A DNA stretch of 6,498 nucleotides, taken from assembly GCA_041635755.1 (NCBI GenBank), contig JBFKUL010000170.1:1-6498 (forward strand), given 5' to 3'. The notes under the pieces are model-generated. The model was given only the letters and a program-made list of their open reading frames with translations, searched no databases and had not been told where the DNA came from. The DNA comes from JBFKUL01 sp041635755. Lineage in GTDB: Bacteria > Pseudomonadota > Gammaproteobacteria > Burkholderiales > SG8-39. Made by a program: the position numbers and the translations under genes. Of this stretch, positions 1-5,329 are shown in pieces; the first letter of the stretch is position 1; each line of letters opens with the position of its first letter.

Positions 1-1
1 C

Positions 2-196
2 GGCGACAAGGACGCCAAATCGATCGTCGCCGCGATCATCGCGCTGGCGCATGCGCTCAACATCCGCGTGGTGGCGGAGGGCGTCGAGACTGAGGAGCAG
101 CTCGAGTTCCTCGAGACATCGCGCTGCGATTTCATTCAGGGTTATCTCGCCGGGCCGCCCGTGGACGCGGATGCGGCGGCGAAGGAATACATCTAG
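2..196 (+). CDS. EAL-domain cyclic-di-GMP phosphodiesterase, C-terminal fragment
   Basis: This is the last 64 residues of a protein whose start lies left of the window; the stop is TAG at 194-196. EAL enzymes linearise the second messenger cyclic-di-GMP to pGpG at the cytoplasmic side and so favour motility over biofilm. Two late EAL motifs are visible: EGVET (Glu at visible residue 26) and QGY (Gln at residue 46). They are 20 residues apart, the same spacing as the active-site Glu and Gln of RocR as I remember its numbering. The helix before EGVET (SIVAAIIALAHAL) and the CDFIQGYLAGPP segment are also typical. The fragment ends soon after the domain, so EAL is the C-terminal domain. Whether GGDEF, PAS or receiver domains precede it cannot be seen. 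The upstream EAL and metal-binding motifs are outside the window, so activity cannot be judged. Confidence 0.93.
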   Translation, partial: GDKDAKSIVAAIIALAHALNIRVVAEGVETEEQLEFLETSRCDFIQGYLAGPPVDADAAAKEYI

Positions 197-217
197 GAAG
201 ATTTGCAGGATGAGCGC

Positions 218-254
218 AGGGGGTTTTGGCCCCTTCCATCGCGTCGCGATGGAG
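218..254. terminator. Two small hairpins between convergent genes, possible bidirectional terminator
   Basis: The 115-nt gap between the EAL stop and the convergent NAPE-PLD-like stop holds two adjacent inverted repeats. At 218-234 a G-rich arm pairs with GCCCCT around a TTTTGG loop. At 235-253 TCCATCG pairs perfectly with CGATGGA around a 5-nt loop. Neither is followed by a clear U tract on either strand, so this is not a textbook intrinsic terminator. Position between two gene ends is the main argument. A second pairing, GATGG with CCATC at 248-259, competes with the second hairpin. Confidence 0.35.
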
Positions 255-311
255 CCATCCCAAATCCCCCGCACCCCCTCCGTCCAGGTGGACGCGTTGC
301 GGCGAGCCCGC

Positions 312-1361
312 TCACCGAAACGTCAGCGTTCTTGTCTCGCCGTGCTGCATGACAAAGAAGGTTTCGGCCGACAGGCCGTGCTGCTCGCGGGCGGCAGCGA
401 GGTTCCTTGGTGGCTCGTCGAGATCCTCGTCCGAGAGCCAGGCAAAGGTGCCCCAGTGCATCGCCACCGACTGGCGCGCGCGCACGTCGCGGTGGGCAAG
501 CACGGCTTCCTCGGGGTTGACGTGCATCACCTTCATGAACCAGCGCGGCGCGTAGGAGCCGATCGGAAACGCGGCGAGGTCGAAGCGACCGAAGCGCTCG
601 CCGATGTCGGCGAAATCCCGCGAATAGCCTGCGTCTCCGGCAAAGAAGAACGACAGCGCCGGGTGGCGCAGCACCCAGCCGCCCCACAGGCGCTGGTTGG
701 TGTCCCACAGCGTGCGCTTGGACCAGTGCTGTACCGGCACGAAGTGCAGCTCGAGCCCCTTGTGTTCGGTCTGCTGCCACCAGTCGAGCTCGACTACGTC
801 TTCGATGCCGAGCTCGGCGAACCAGCGCTTGAGACCCAAGCCGACGAAGAATCGGGGCGACCCACCCGGCTGCCGCGCGAGGCGCAGCACGCTGTCGACG
901 TCAAGGTGATCGTAGTGGTCGTGCGAAATCAGCACCGCGTCGATGCGCGGCAGCGCTTCGAGCGCGGGCACTGGCGGCGCAACGCGATAGGGCCCGGCGA
1001 ACGACACCGGCGAAGCGCGCTCGCTGAACTGCGGATCGGTGATCACGTTCAGCCCGTCGACCTGCAAAAGCAAGGTCGAGTGTCCAATCCACGTCAGCGT
1101 GGTGTGCCGGCCGTTGGCGCGCAGGAACGCAGCGTTCGAGCGCGCGGTCTCGAAGCGCCAGCCGTTCTCGGGCGTGCGCGGCCGGCCGTTCTTCCAGCGC
1201 TCCCACTGCCACGCCCAGAAGCTGCCTTTCTCCGGGTGCGGATAGCTGTTGCGGAAGCCGTTCGGCGTGTGATGCGGCTTCGAGGCATCAAAGAACGGAT
1301 TGGTCGAGGCGCACGCAGCGACCGCAATCGCTGCGATGGCGTAAGGGACAACGCGCAGCAT
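312..1361 (-). CDS. NAPE-PLD-like metallo-beta-lactamase-fold lipoprotein
   Basis: This 349-residue protein starts with a lipoprotein signal peptide: basic Arg3, a hydrophobic stretch, and lipobox VAAC with lipidation at Cys17. Ala at +2 predicts outer-membrane sorting. The body is a metallo-beta-lactamase hydrolase of the UlaG/COG2220 type. It carries TWIGHST (90-96), the metal motif HDHYDH (His147, His149, Asp151, His152), QHWSKR (His212), FAGDAGY (Asp243), IGSYAPRW, HVNPEEAV (His280) and HWGTF (His302). These are hallmarks of NAPE-hydrolysing phospholipase D. The steps from His212 to Asp243 (31), Asp243 to His280 (37) and Asp243 to His302 (59) equal those I recall for human NAPE-PLD His253, Asp284, His321 and His343. 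A di-zinc phosphodiesterase acting on envelope lipid is therefore likely, but the bacterial substrate is inferred. The start must be this ATG, since the signal peptide leaves no later choice. No Shine-Dalgarno sequence precedes it. It is divergent from the hydrolase at 1381. Confidence 0.94.
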   Translation of the reverse strand: MLRVVPYAIAAIAVAACASTNPFFDASKPHHTPNGFRNSYPHPEKGSFWAWQWERWKNGRPRTPENGWRFETARSNAAFLRANGRHTTLTWIGHSTLLLQVDGLNVITDPQFSERASPVSFAGPYRVAPPVPALEALPRIDAVLISHDHYDHLDVDSVLRLARQPGGSPRFFVGLGLKRWFAELGIEDVVELDWWQQTEHKGLELHFVPVQHWSKRTLWDTNQRLWGGWVLRHPALSFFFAGDAGYSRDFADIGERFGRFDLAAFPIGSYAPRWFMKVMHVNPEEAVLAHRDVRARQSVAMHWGTFAWLSDEDLDEPPRNLAAAREQHGLSAETFFVMQHGETRTLTFR

Positions 1362-1374
1362 GCGCGCTATTGTA
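1345..1374. promoter_or_regulatory. Candidate symmetric divergent promoter with overlapping -10 hexamers
   Basis: An AT-rich island, TATTGTA at 1368-1374, sits between two divergent starts. On the plus strand, -35-like GGGACA (1345-1350) is exactly 17 nt from -10-like TATTGT (1368-1373), which is 7 nt before GTG 1381. On the minus strand, TACAAT (1374 to 1369; five of six consensus bases) lies 7 nt before the ATG at 1361, with no good -35. Each -10 would place its transcription start at or next to the start codon, so both messages would be leaderless. This fits the absence of ribosome binding sites for both genes. The promoter was judged by eye only. Confidence 0.45.
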
Positions 1375-1380
1375 GCCGCC

Positions 1381-2181
1381 GTGCCGCAGCCGCTGCTCCA
1401 CTTCTCCCACGCAAATGGCTTTCCCGCGCCGTGCTACGCGGCGATGCTCGGCGACCTCGAGCGGCATTTCCGCGTCGGCTACGTCGAGGCGATCGGCACT
1501 GATCCGCGCTTTCCGGTGAGCGATCGGTGGCCCAAGCTCGTCGAGCAACTCATCGGCGCGCTCGAGACGCGCTACGGCGGCGAGCCCGTGTACGCGGTGG
1601 GCCATTCGCTCGGCGGCTATCTCGGCTTCATCGCCGCGGCGCGCCGCCCGGAGCTGTTCCGCGCGATTGTGATGCTCGATGCACCGGTGATTGGCGCCAT
1701 CCGCGGCGGGATGCTCGGCGCGGTGAAGCGCCTCGGCGTGGTCGATCGCGTTTCGCCCGCAGGCGCGACGCGCAGTCGGAGAAGCCTCTGGGCGAGCCAT
1801 GAGGAGGCGAAGGCGCATTTCCGCTCGCGGCCGCTGTTTCGCCACTTCACCGACCAATGCCTCGCCGATTACGTGCGCTACGGGCTCGTCCAGAGCGAAG
1901 GCGGCTGGCGGCTGCGTATCGACCCGGCGATCGAGACCCAGATCTACCGTACCTTGCCGCACGACATGAGCCGCCATCTGCGCGCGCTCCGGGTCCCCGC
2001 GGGCTTCATCGGCGGGCAGCGCTCGGACGTCGTGCGTCGTGTTGGCCTGGCGGCGATGCGCGGGCGTTTCGCGCTGCGCAAGGTGCCGGGGGGGCACCTG
2101 TTTCCCTTCGAGCATCCGCGCGAGGCGGCAGCCGAGATCGCGTCGCTGCTTGCCGCGCTTGATCCGCGAGGCGAGAGGTGA
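1381..2181 (+). CDS. Alpha/beta-hydrolase fold protein
   Basis: This is a 266-residue cytoplasmic alpha/beta hydrolase, since no signal peptide is present. From the GTG start, the N-terminal strand and oxyanion region is LLHFSHANGFPAPCY. The nucleophile elbow is GHSLGG, with Ser76 as nucleophile. FIGGQRSDVV offers Asp216 as the likely acid, and PGGHLFPFEHP gives His239 as the catalytic base. Between elbow and acid lies a helical, Arg-rich lid (about 105-190). The fold and triad are clear, but they do not reveal the substrate; esterase, lipase-like or C-C hydrolase activity are all possible. An in-frame ATG at 1360 would add seven residues, but it overlaps the start codon of the opposite-strand lipoprotein gene. 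I prefer GTG 1381 because a -10-like TATTGT lies 7 nt before it and the conserved region begins immediately after. The gene ends 9 nt from the stop of the convergent TPR gene. Confidence 0.92.
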   Translation: MPQPLLHFSHANGFPAPCYAAMLGDLERHFRVGYVEAIGTDPRFPVSDRWPKLVEQLIGALETRYGGEPVYAVGHSLGGYLGFIAAARRPELFRAIVMLDAPVIGAIRGGMLGAVKRLGVVDRVSPAGATRSRRSLWASHEEAKAHFRSRPLFRHFTDQCLADYVRYGLVQSEGGWRLRIDPAIETQIYRTLPHDMSRHLRALRVPAGFIGGQRSDVVRRVGLAAMRGRFALRKVPGGHLFPFEHPREAAAEIASLLAALDPRGER

Positions 2182-2190
2182 GCCGCGGCT

Positions 2191-2856
2191 TTACGTCTCC
2201 CGCCCGCGCTTGGCCTTGAGCTGCTGCTCGATTTGCTTGATGCTCAGCTCGACGCCGATCATGTTCGGATTCACCGCGAGCGCGCGCCGGTACCACTCGA
2301 GCGCCTGCTCGGGCTGCTCGAGCTGCACGTAGATCTGGCCGAGCCCCGAGAGTGCGCCGAAATGCTTGGGGTTGCGCTTGAGCACCTCGCCGCAGTCGGC
2401 GATCGACTCGCGAAAACGCCCGGCGAGATAGAGCACCGTGGCGCGCTTGTTCCAGGCTTCGGCGAACTTGGGCCGGACGCGGATCGCTTCGGTGAAGGTG
2501 TCGATCGACGCCGCGTAGCGTCCTGACTGCATTTCCTCGACGCCGCGGGCCATCAGCCGGTCGATACTTTCGTCGCCGGAGCGGCTCCACAGCAGCCACA
2601 AGCCTTGTTCGGCAAAGCCGCGTACGAACGGGCTCTCGTCGCGCAGCCGCTCGTGCAGCAGAGGCGCATCGTCCATGCCGCCGAAGTTGGCCAGCCAGAC
2701 GATGGCATCGGCGCGCTTCGCGGCGTCGGCATGACCGAGCGCCGCGAGCGCCTCGCTGCGGTTCGCCGGGCGCTCGGGGAATGCGCTCGGGGAGGCCGCG
2801 GTGAGCATCAGCGCCCCCAGAACGACCAAACCGCGCATCGAGGTCATTCCAGACAT
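2191..2856 (-). CDS. Exported HEAT-like and tetratricopeptide repeat protein
   Basis: This 221-residue protein is probably periplasmic. An N-terminal hydrophobic signal (residues about 7-25, RGLVVLGALMLTAASPSA) precedes a HEAT-like helical region at about 33-95, recognisable from the RADAIVWLANFG and DESPFVRGFAEQGL pattern. Three TPR units follow at about 98-131, 132-165 and 166-199, with the typical G/A-Y/F spacing and closing Pro (VRPKF, RNPKH, VNPNM). A basic helix ends the protein. TPR and HEAT arrays bind other proteins, so a scaffold or assembly role in the envelope is the natural inference; there is no catalytic motif. The reading frame is open up to 3483, but translation should start at ATG 2854-2856. 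There GGGAGGG precedes it by about 4 nt and the signal peptide begins. ATGs at 2847 and 2838 are alternatives. It is convergent with the hydrolase. Confidence 0.88.
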   Translation of the reverse strand: MSGMTSMRGLVVLGALMLTAASPSAFPERPANRSEALAALGHADAAKRADAIVWLANFGGMDDAPLLHERLRDESPFVRGFAEQGLWLLWSRSGDESIDRLMARGVEEMQSGRYAASIDTFTEAIRVRPKFAEAWNKRATVLYLAGRFRESIADCGEVLKRNPKHFGALSGLGQIYVQLEQPEQALEWYRRALAVNPNMIGVELSIKQIEQQLKAKRGRET

Positions 2857-2872
2857 GATCCCTCCCGCAACT

Positions 2873-2901
2873 ATTCTCCCCGCCGCGGCTGCCGGCATCA
2901 A
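2873..2901 (-). promoter_or_regulatory. Candidate promoter of the HEAT/TPR gene
   Basis: Read on the minus strand, TTGATG (2901 to 2896) is separated by exactly 17 nt from GAGAAT (2878 to 2873). Each matches four of six sigma-70 consensus bases. The predicted transcript would begin around 2866, so that the GGGAGGG ribosome binding site sits at its very 5' end. That is unusually short and weakens the call. Confidence 0.3.
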
Positions 2902-2937
2902 CCTGCGTCCGCGGCCGCTGGCCCAAAGGAGCCTCGC

Positions 2938-3222
2938 ATGATTCTGCCCGCAAGGTCCGCGCTCATCGCTCATGATAGCGGCATTCGCCGCGCTGTCGGC
3001 GACGCGCGCCGAGTACGAGAATGGCGCTCGGCGCTGATTGGGGAAACGGAGGCAAGCTGCCCCGTGTTGCGTGGCATCTTGACTTCTCGCGCGCGCAAAT
3101 GCTTGACCCGTATTGTCGGGCTCGGGCAGTATCCGCGCGTCATGCGCGAGTCTCGCAATTGGACGGATTGCGTTTCGCGCACTTTCGCCGGCGCGATCGA
3201 AGTTCCGATCACGCCGGCGTGA
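2938..3222 (+). CDS. Possible small protein of unknown function (doubtful)
   Basis: A 94-codon reading frame begins at ATG 2938, preceded by AAAGGAG at 2925-2931 with a 6-nt gap. This is one of the best ribosome binding sites in the window. It ends at TGA 3220-3222, only 22 nt before the GTG of the secreted-protein gene at 3245, as a co-transcribed leader gene would. Against it: I recognise no domain, there is no signal peptide or membrane segment, the protein is Arg-rich, and my hand count of third codon positions gives about 70% G+C, lower than expected for such a GC-rich neighbourhood. Its last codons form half of a large hairpin. It may be non-coding leader sequence, or a short ORF coupled to the next gene. 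I do not assign a function. Confidence 0.25.
   Translation: MILPARSALIAHDSGIRRAVGDARRVREWRSALIGETEASCPVLRGILTSRARKCLTRIVGLGQYPRVMRESRNWTDCVSRTFAGAIEVPITPA
3103..3132 (+). promoter_or_regulatory. Weak promoter candidate upstream of the secreted-protein gene
   Basis: TTGACC at 3103-3108 is followed after 18 nt by CAGTAT at 3127-3132 (three of six -10 bases). It would give a leader of roughly 105 nt that contains the 3186-3219 hairpin. A second TTGAC occurs 24 nt upstream at 3079-3083. The -10 is poor, so the call is tentative. Confidence 0.25.
3186..3219 (+). promoter_or_regulatory. Large inverted repeat in the leader of the gene at 3245
   Basis: CGCCGGCG at 3186-3193 is mirrored by CGCCGGCG at 3212-3219, and GATCG (3195-3199) by CGATC (3206-3210), around a six-base AAGTTC loop. 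The stem is 14 positions with a single C-A mismatch, which would be a G-U pair in minus-strand RNA. It lies 13 nt before the ribosome binding site of the next gene and has no U tract, so an RNA leader structure or a dyad operator is more likely than a terminator. It also covers the last codons of the doubtful ORF at 2938-3222. Confidence 0.5.
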
Positions 3223-3244
3223 GCGTTCAATTGAGGGGGGTGTC

Positions 3245-4126
3245 GTGACGTCAAGGGCGACTCTAATTGCAGCTGGCATGCTGGCCGGATTCCTGGTGGT
3301 TACGGGCAGCGCGCAGGCGCAGACCGGCGCGGTGGGAACACTAAAGCCTGGCGTGACCGGCGCCCAGACGGCCGCGAAACCTGCTGCCCAGGGCGCACGG
3401 GAGCTCGTCTGCCGCGGACATTCCAGCGGATTCGCGACATCGCAGATCCCCCGCCCGGACTCGCCCGGCAGGGTAACGGTCACGCTGAGCTTCCTTCACA
3501 GTCGTAACGGCCCTGGAGCCGATGGCGGCGGACTCGAGGCGGGCACCTGCGCATGGATAGATCGTGCGATGGCGGCTGGCGAGCTCAATCAGATCCAGTT
3601 CACCGTCGAAGCCAACGCACAGCAGAAGCGGCAGCAACACGGCAGCGCGGTGGACAGCTCGGAGAGCGCTGCCGAGCGCCATCCCGACGCGCAGTCGATC
3701 CCCGCCTACTTGAAGAGCCCGGGACACTTCTGGCGCTTCGCTGTCACCGGCCAGCAATACGGCTGGTATCTGGCGGGCAGCCATGGTGCATGGAAGCCTG
3801 GACTGAAGGCTCAGGTCGCGGTCACAGTCGCCGCCGCGCCGGGAAATCGCGACCGGTCGCTTAGCGCGGGCGAACGCGCCTGTGCGCCGGGCTATGAGTG
3901 GCGCCTCGCCACGAGCGCCGACCAGGTTTGCGCCCCGCCGGAAGCCAAGGCCCGCGTGGCGAACGAGAACGGCAGCGCGCCATTGCGCCAGACGTCCCTC
4001 GGCGCCTGCCGACCCGGCTATGTGCAGCGTGGGGCGTTTCCAGGGGACGGCACCTGCGTGACGCCGGAGAACCGCACCTTGGCGGCTCGCGAGAACGCCG
4101 CCGCCGCCTCGCGGCTACAACCTTAG
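3245..4126 (+). CDS. Secreted Cys-paired protein with C-terminal tandem Cys module, unknown function
   Basis: Translation starts at GTG 3245, with GAGGGGGG at 3233-3240 as ribosome binding site. The in-frame opening further upstream lacks these signals. The 293-residue product has a signal peptide (residues 1-25, ending SAQA before Gln26), so it is exported. After a low-complexity Ala/Gly linker, an N-terminal domain of about 52-195 contains Cys56 and Cys102 (probably a disulfide), the phrases EAGTCAWIDRAM and HFWRFAVTG, and a closing GAWKPG. I have the impression of similar uncharacterised secreted bacterial proteins, but cannot name a family. Residues 213-290 hold two copies of a Cys-pair module: CAPGYEWR...VCAPPE...ENGSAP, then CRPGYVQR...TCVTPENR...ENAAAASR. 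All six cysteines therefore form three plausible pairs. The same module closes the convergent gene at 4185-5153. No catalytic motif is seen; a binding or structural envelope role is only a guess. Confidence 0.9.
   Translation: MTSRATLIAAGMLAGFLVVTGSAQAQTGAVGTLKPGVTGAQTAAKPAAQGARELVCRGHSSGFATSQIPRPDSPGRVTVTLSFLHSRNGPGADGGGLEAGTCAWIDRAMAAGELNQIQFTVEANAQQKRQQHGSAVDSSESAAERHPDAQSIPAYLKSPGHFWRFAVTGQQYGWYLAGSHGAWKPGLKAQVAVTVAAAPGNRDRSLSAGERACAPGYEWRLATSADQVCAPPEAKARVANENGSAPLRQTSLGACRPGYVQRGAFPGDGTCVTPENRTLAARENAAAASRLQP
3881..4115 (+). repeat. Tandem Cys-pair C-terminal module, copy in the gene at 3245
   Basis: Two units of about 36 residues start at Cys213 (3881) and Cys255 (4007). The shared pattern is C-x-x-G-(Y/F)-x-x-R-x-A, about five residues, then x-C-x-x-P-E-x-(R/K), and a closing E-N. 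Each unit has two cysteines 16 residues apart. Unit 1 matches unit 1 of the convergent gene at 23 of 36 positions by my hand alignment, and unit 2 matches unit 2 at 21 of 36. Like units are therefore more alike between genes than the two units within a gene. Confidence 0.85.
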
Positions 4127-4184
4127 TCGTTCCGCGCGAGCAAGCGCCACGAACGCCGCTTAGCGTCGCGGAGATCGTCGCGTT

Positions 4185-5153
4185 TCAGCGTTTCTTGCTG
4201 CGGGACGCAGCCAGCGCGTTCTCCTGCCGGACGGTGTCCCGGTTCTCCGGCGCCACGCACGCCAGGTCGCCGCGGAAGGCCTCGCGCCAGACGAAGCCGG
4301 CGATGCAGCTATTCGGGCCAAAGGCGCCGCGCGGGTCCACGCGCGCCGGGGCAACGCTGTTTTCCTCGGCAGCGCGGGCTTTCGACTCGGGCGGCACGCA
4401 GACGAGGTCGCTGGGCCCGGCCATGCGCCACTCGTATCCGGGCTGGCAGCCATGCCCCTGCACCGCGGCCACGGCGCCAGCCGGGCCGCTGCGCAGTGAG
4501 GCCATTGGGTCACGCTCCATCTGATTACGCGCAGAGCGCGCGTCACTGGCCGCGCCCGCCGTCTTGGAAAGTACCGGCGCGGGGCCGCAGATCAGGCCGA
4601 CGGCATCGATGAACAGCCCGGCCCGCCCGTGAATGCCGGTCGCCATCTGTCCGGCGGGGCACGCTTGCCTGTCGCTCATGTACAACCAGCGCGAATTTCC
4701 GCCGGCGTCTCCCGCGCGACCGACGCGCACCGGCTGCACGTCGCTGCCACCGACCTGCGCGCACTGCAGCCCGATCTCGTCGACGAAAGCGTCGATGCGC
4801 CGTCCTGTGCCGGAATCCTTCGTGTTGACCGAGATGCCGGCAGCGGTGACCGCAAATCCCGCCGGGCAGCGTCCGGTCGTCATGGGAAGGCCGCCGCTGC
4901 TTGTACCTTGAGCGCGTCCTTCGACCGGGGCATCGAACGCCTGACGCGCCGCGTTCCACGTCGCGCAGAGGGGGACCAATTGATCGATCCAGGCGCCCGC
5001 GCGCCCGCTCAGGCCGATCAGGTGTGCGCCCGAGGGGCAAACTACGCGAAAGGGGTCGCCCCCCGCGCCGCCGACCGCTGGCAGTTCGGCGCCGTTGACG
5101 GTGGCGGCCAGCGCAAGGCCGAGGAAGAGTGTGACGCCGTGCATGGGTTGCAT
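4185..5153 (-). CDS. Secreted protein with three Cys-paired lectin-like repeats and C-terminal tandem Cys module
   Basis: This 322-residue protein starts at ATG 5153, with GAGGT 4 nt upstream (5162 to 5158); an ATG at 5144 is an alternative. Residues 1-22 (MHGVTLFLGLALAATVNGA) form a signal peptide, so it is exported. Three repeats follow, each opening with C-P-(S/A)-G and closing with an Ile/Val-Asp stretch and Cys: 39-63 (GLSGRAGAWIDQLVPLC), 96-131 (IDAFVDEIGLQC) and 165-189 (GIHGRAGLFIDAVGLIC). The GxxGRxGxxxDxxG pattern recalls jacalin-like or related beta-prism lectin strands, which would suggest carbohydrate binding; this is resemblance only. A linker (190-235) leads to the two-unit Cys module at 236-318, shared with the convergent gene at 3245. 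All ten cysteines form five plausible disulfides. The 58-nt gap between the two convergent stops holds only weak pairings. Function is unknown. Confidence 0.91.
   Translation of the reverse strand: MQPMHGVTLFLGLALAATVNGAELPAVGGAGGDPFRVVCPSGAHLIGLSGRAGAWIDQLVPLCATWNAARQAFDAPVEGRAQGTSSGGLPMTTGRCPAGFAVTAAGISVNTKDSGTGRRIDAFVDEIGLQCAQVGGSDVQPVRVGRAGDAGGNSRWLYMSDRQACPAGQMATGIHGRAGLFIDAVGLICGPAPVLSKTAGAASDARSARNQMERDPMASLRSGPAGAVAAVQGHGCQPGYEWRMAGPSDLVCVPPESKARAAEENSVAPARVDPRGAFGPNSCIAGFVWREAFRGDLACVAPENRDTVRQENALAASRSKKR
4188..4448 (-). repeat. Tandem Cys-pair C-terminal module, copy in the gene at 4185-5153
   Basis: The units start at Cys236 (codon 4448-4446) and Cys283 (codon 4307-4305). They read CQPGYEWR...LVCVPPESKAR...EEN and CIAGFVWREAFRGDLACV followed by APENR...QEN. 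The second Cys of each unit follows the first by 16 residues (236/252 and 283/299), exactly as in the plus-strand copy. Because the two genes converge, the modules form an inverted pair around 4127-4184. Confidence 0.85.
4587..5039 (-). repeat. Three diverged Cys-paired lectin-like repeats
   Basis: Within the gene at 4185-5153, repeat 1 is encoded at 5039-4965, repeat 2 at 4868-4761 and repeat 3 at 4661-4587. Repeats 1 and 3 have identical 24-residue Cys-to-Cys spacing and share C-P-x-G, G-x-x-G-R-A-G, I-D and a hydrophobic-Cys end. Repeat 2 has an 11-residue insertion (NTKDSGTGRR region) and lacks the GRAG phrase, but keeps the opening and the Asp-hydrophobic-Cys close. Confidence 0.7.
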
Positions 5154-5329
5154 CGGGACCTCGCATTAAAACCGGGGACGGCGGCGTGGCCAGGCCGCTT
5201 GAAAGATCTGCCGCGCATTCTGCAGCAAACTCGGCGATCGAGCACAAAAAACTGTTGCGGGCCGAACAGCCGACGCGTGCGCGGGCCACCCGCGCGGGCG
5301 GCGCGCGCGCTCTGCTAAGCTGCGCCGGC

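Noticed and set aside
51..1502. Long plus-strand open frame of 483 codons opposite the lipoprotein gene
   Set aside because: It is antisense to the NAPE-PLD-like gene, extremely Arg/Ala-rich, and has no recognisable motif. It is a typical GC-rich shadow frame.
2181..2190. Perfect 10-bp palindrome AGCCGCGGCT between the convergent hydrolase and TPR stops
   Set aside because: It has no loop and no U tract, and such short GC palindromes are expected by chance in this composition.
3113..3244. N-terminal extension of the secreted-protein gene to ATG 3113
   Set aside because: It would put 44 basic residues before the signal peptide and translate through the 3186-3219 hairpin; GTG 3245 has a strong ribosome binding site.
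2970..3254. Minus-strand 94-codon frame in the intergenic gap
   Set aside because: It starts at a TTG inside the opposite gene, has no ribosome binding site and no motif.
2857..3483. N-terminal extension of the HEAT/TPR gene to 430 codons
   Set aside because: The extension has low-complexity composition, crosses the start of the opposite gene, and would bury the signal peptide that begins behind a good ribosome binding site at 2856.
4127..4184. Possible terminator between the two convergent secreted-protein genes
   Set aside because: The best pairing is AAGCG (4142-4146) with CGCTT (4157-4161) over a 10-nt loop and no U tract, which is too weak to call.
5289..5310. GC-alternating run and CCCGCGCGGG palindrome upstream of the sulfatase
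   Set aside because: It could favour Z-DNA or a hairpin, but it is not distinguishable from background in such GC-rich DNA.
5314..5321. TGC-TAAGCT as an extended -10 for the sulfatase
   Set aside because: Only three of six -10 bases match and there is no -35 at a suitable distance.
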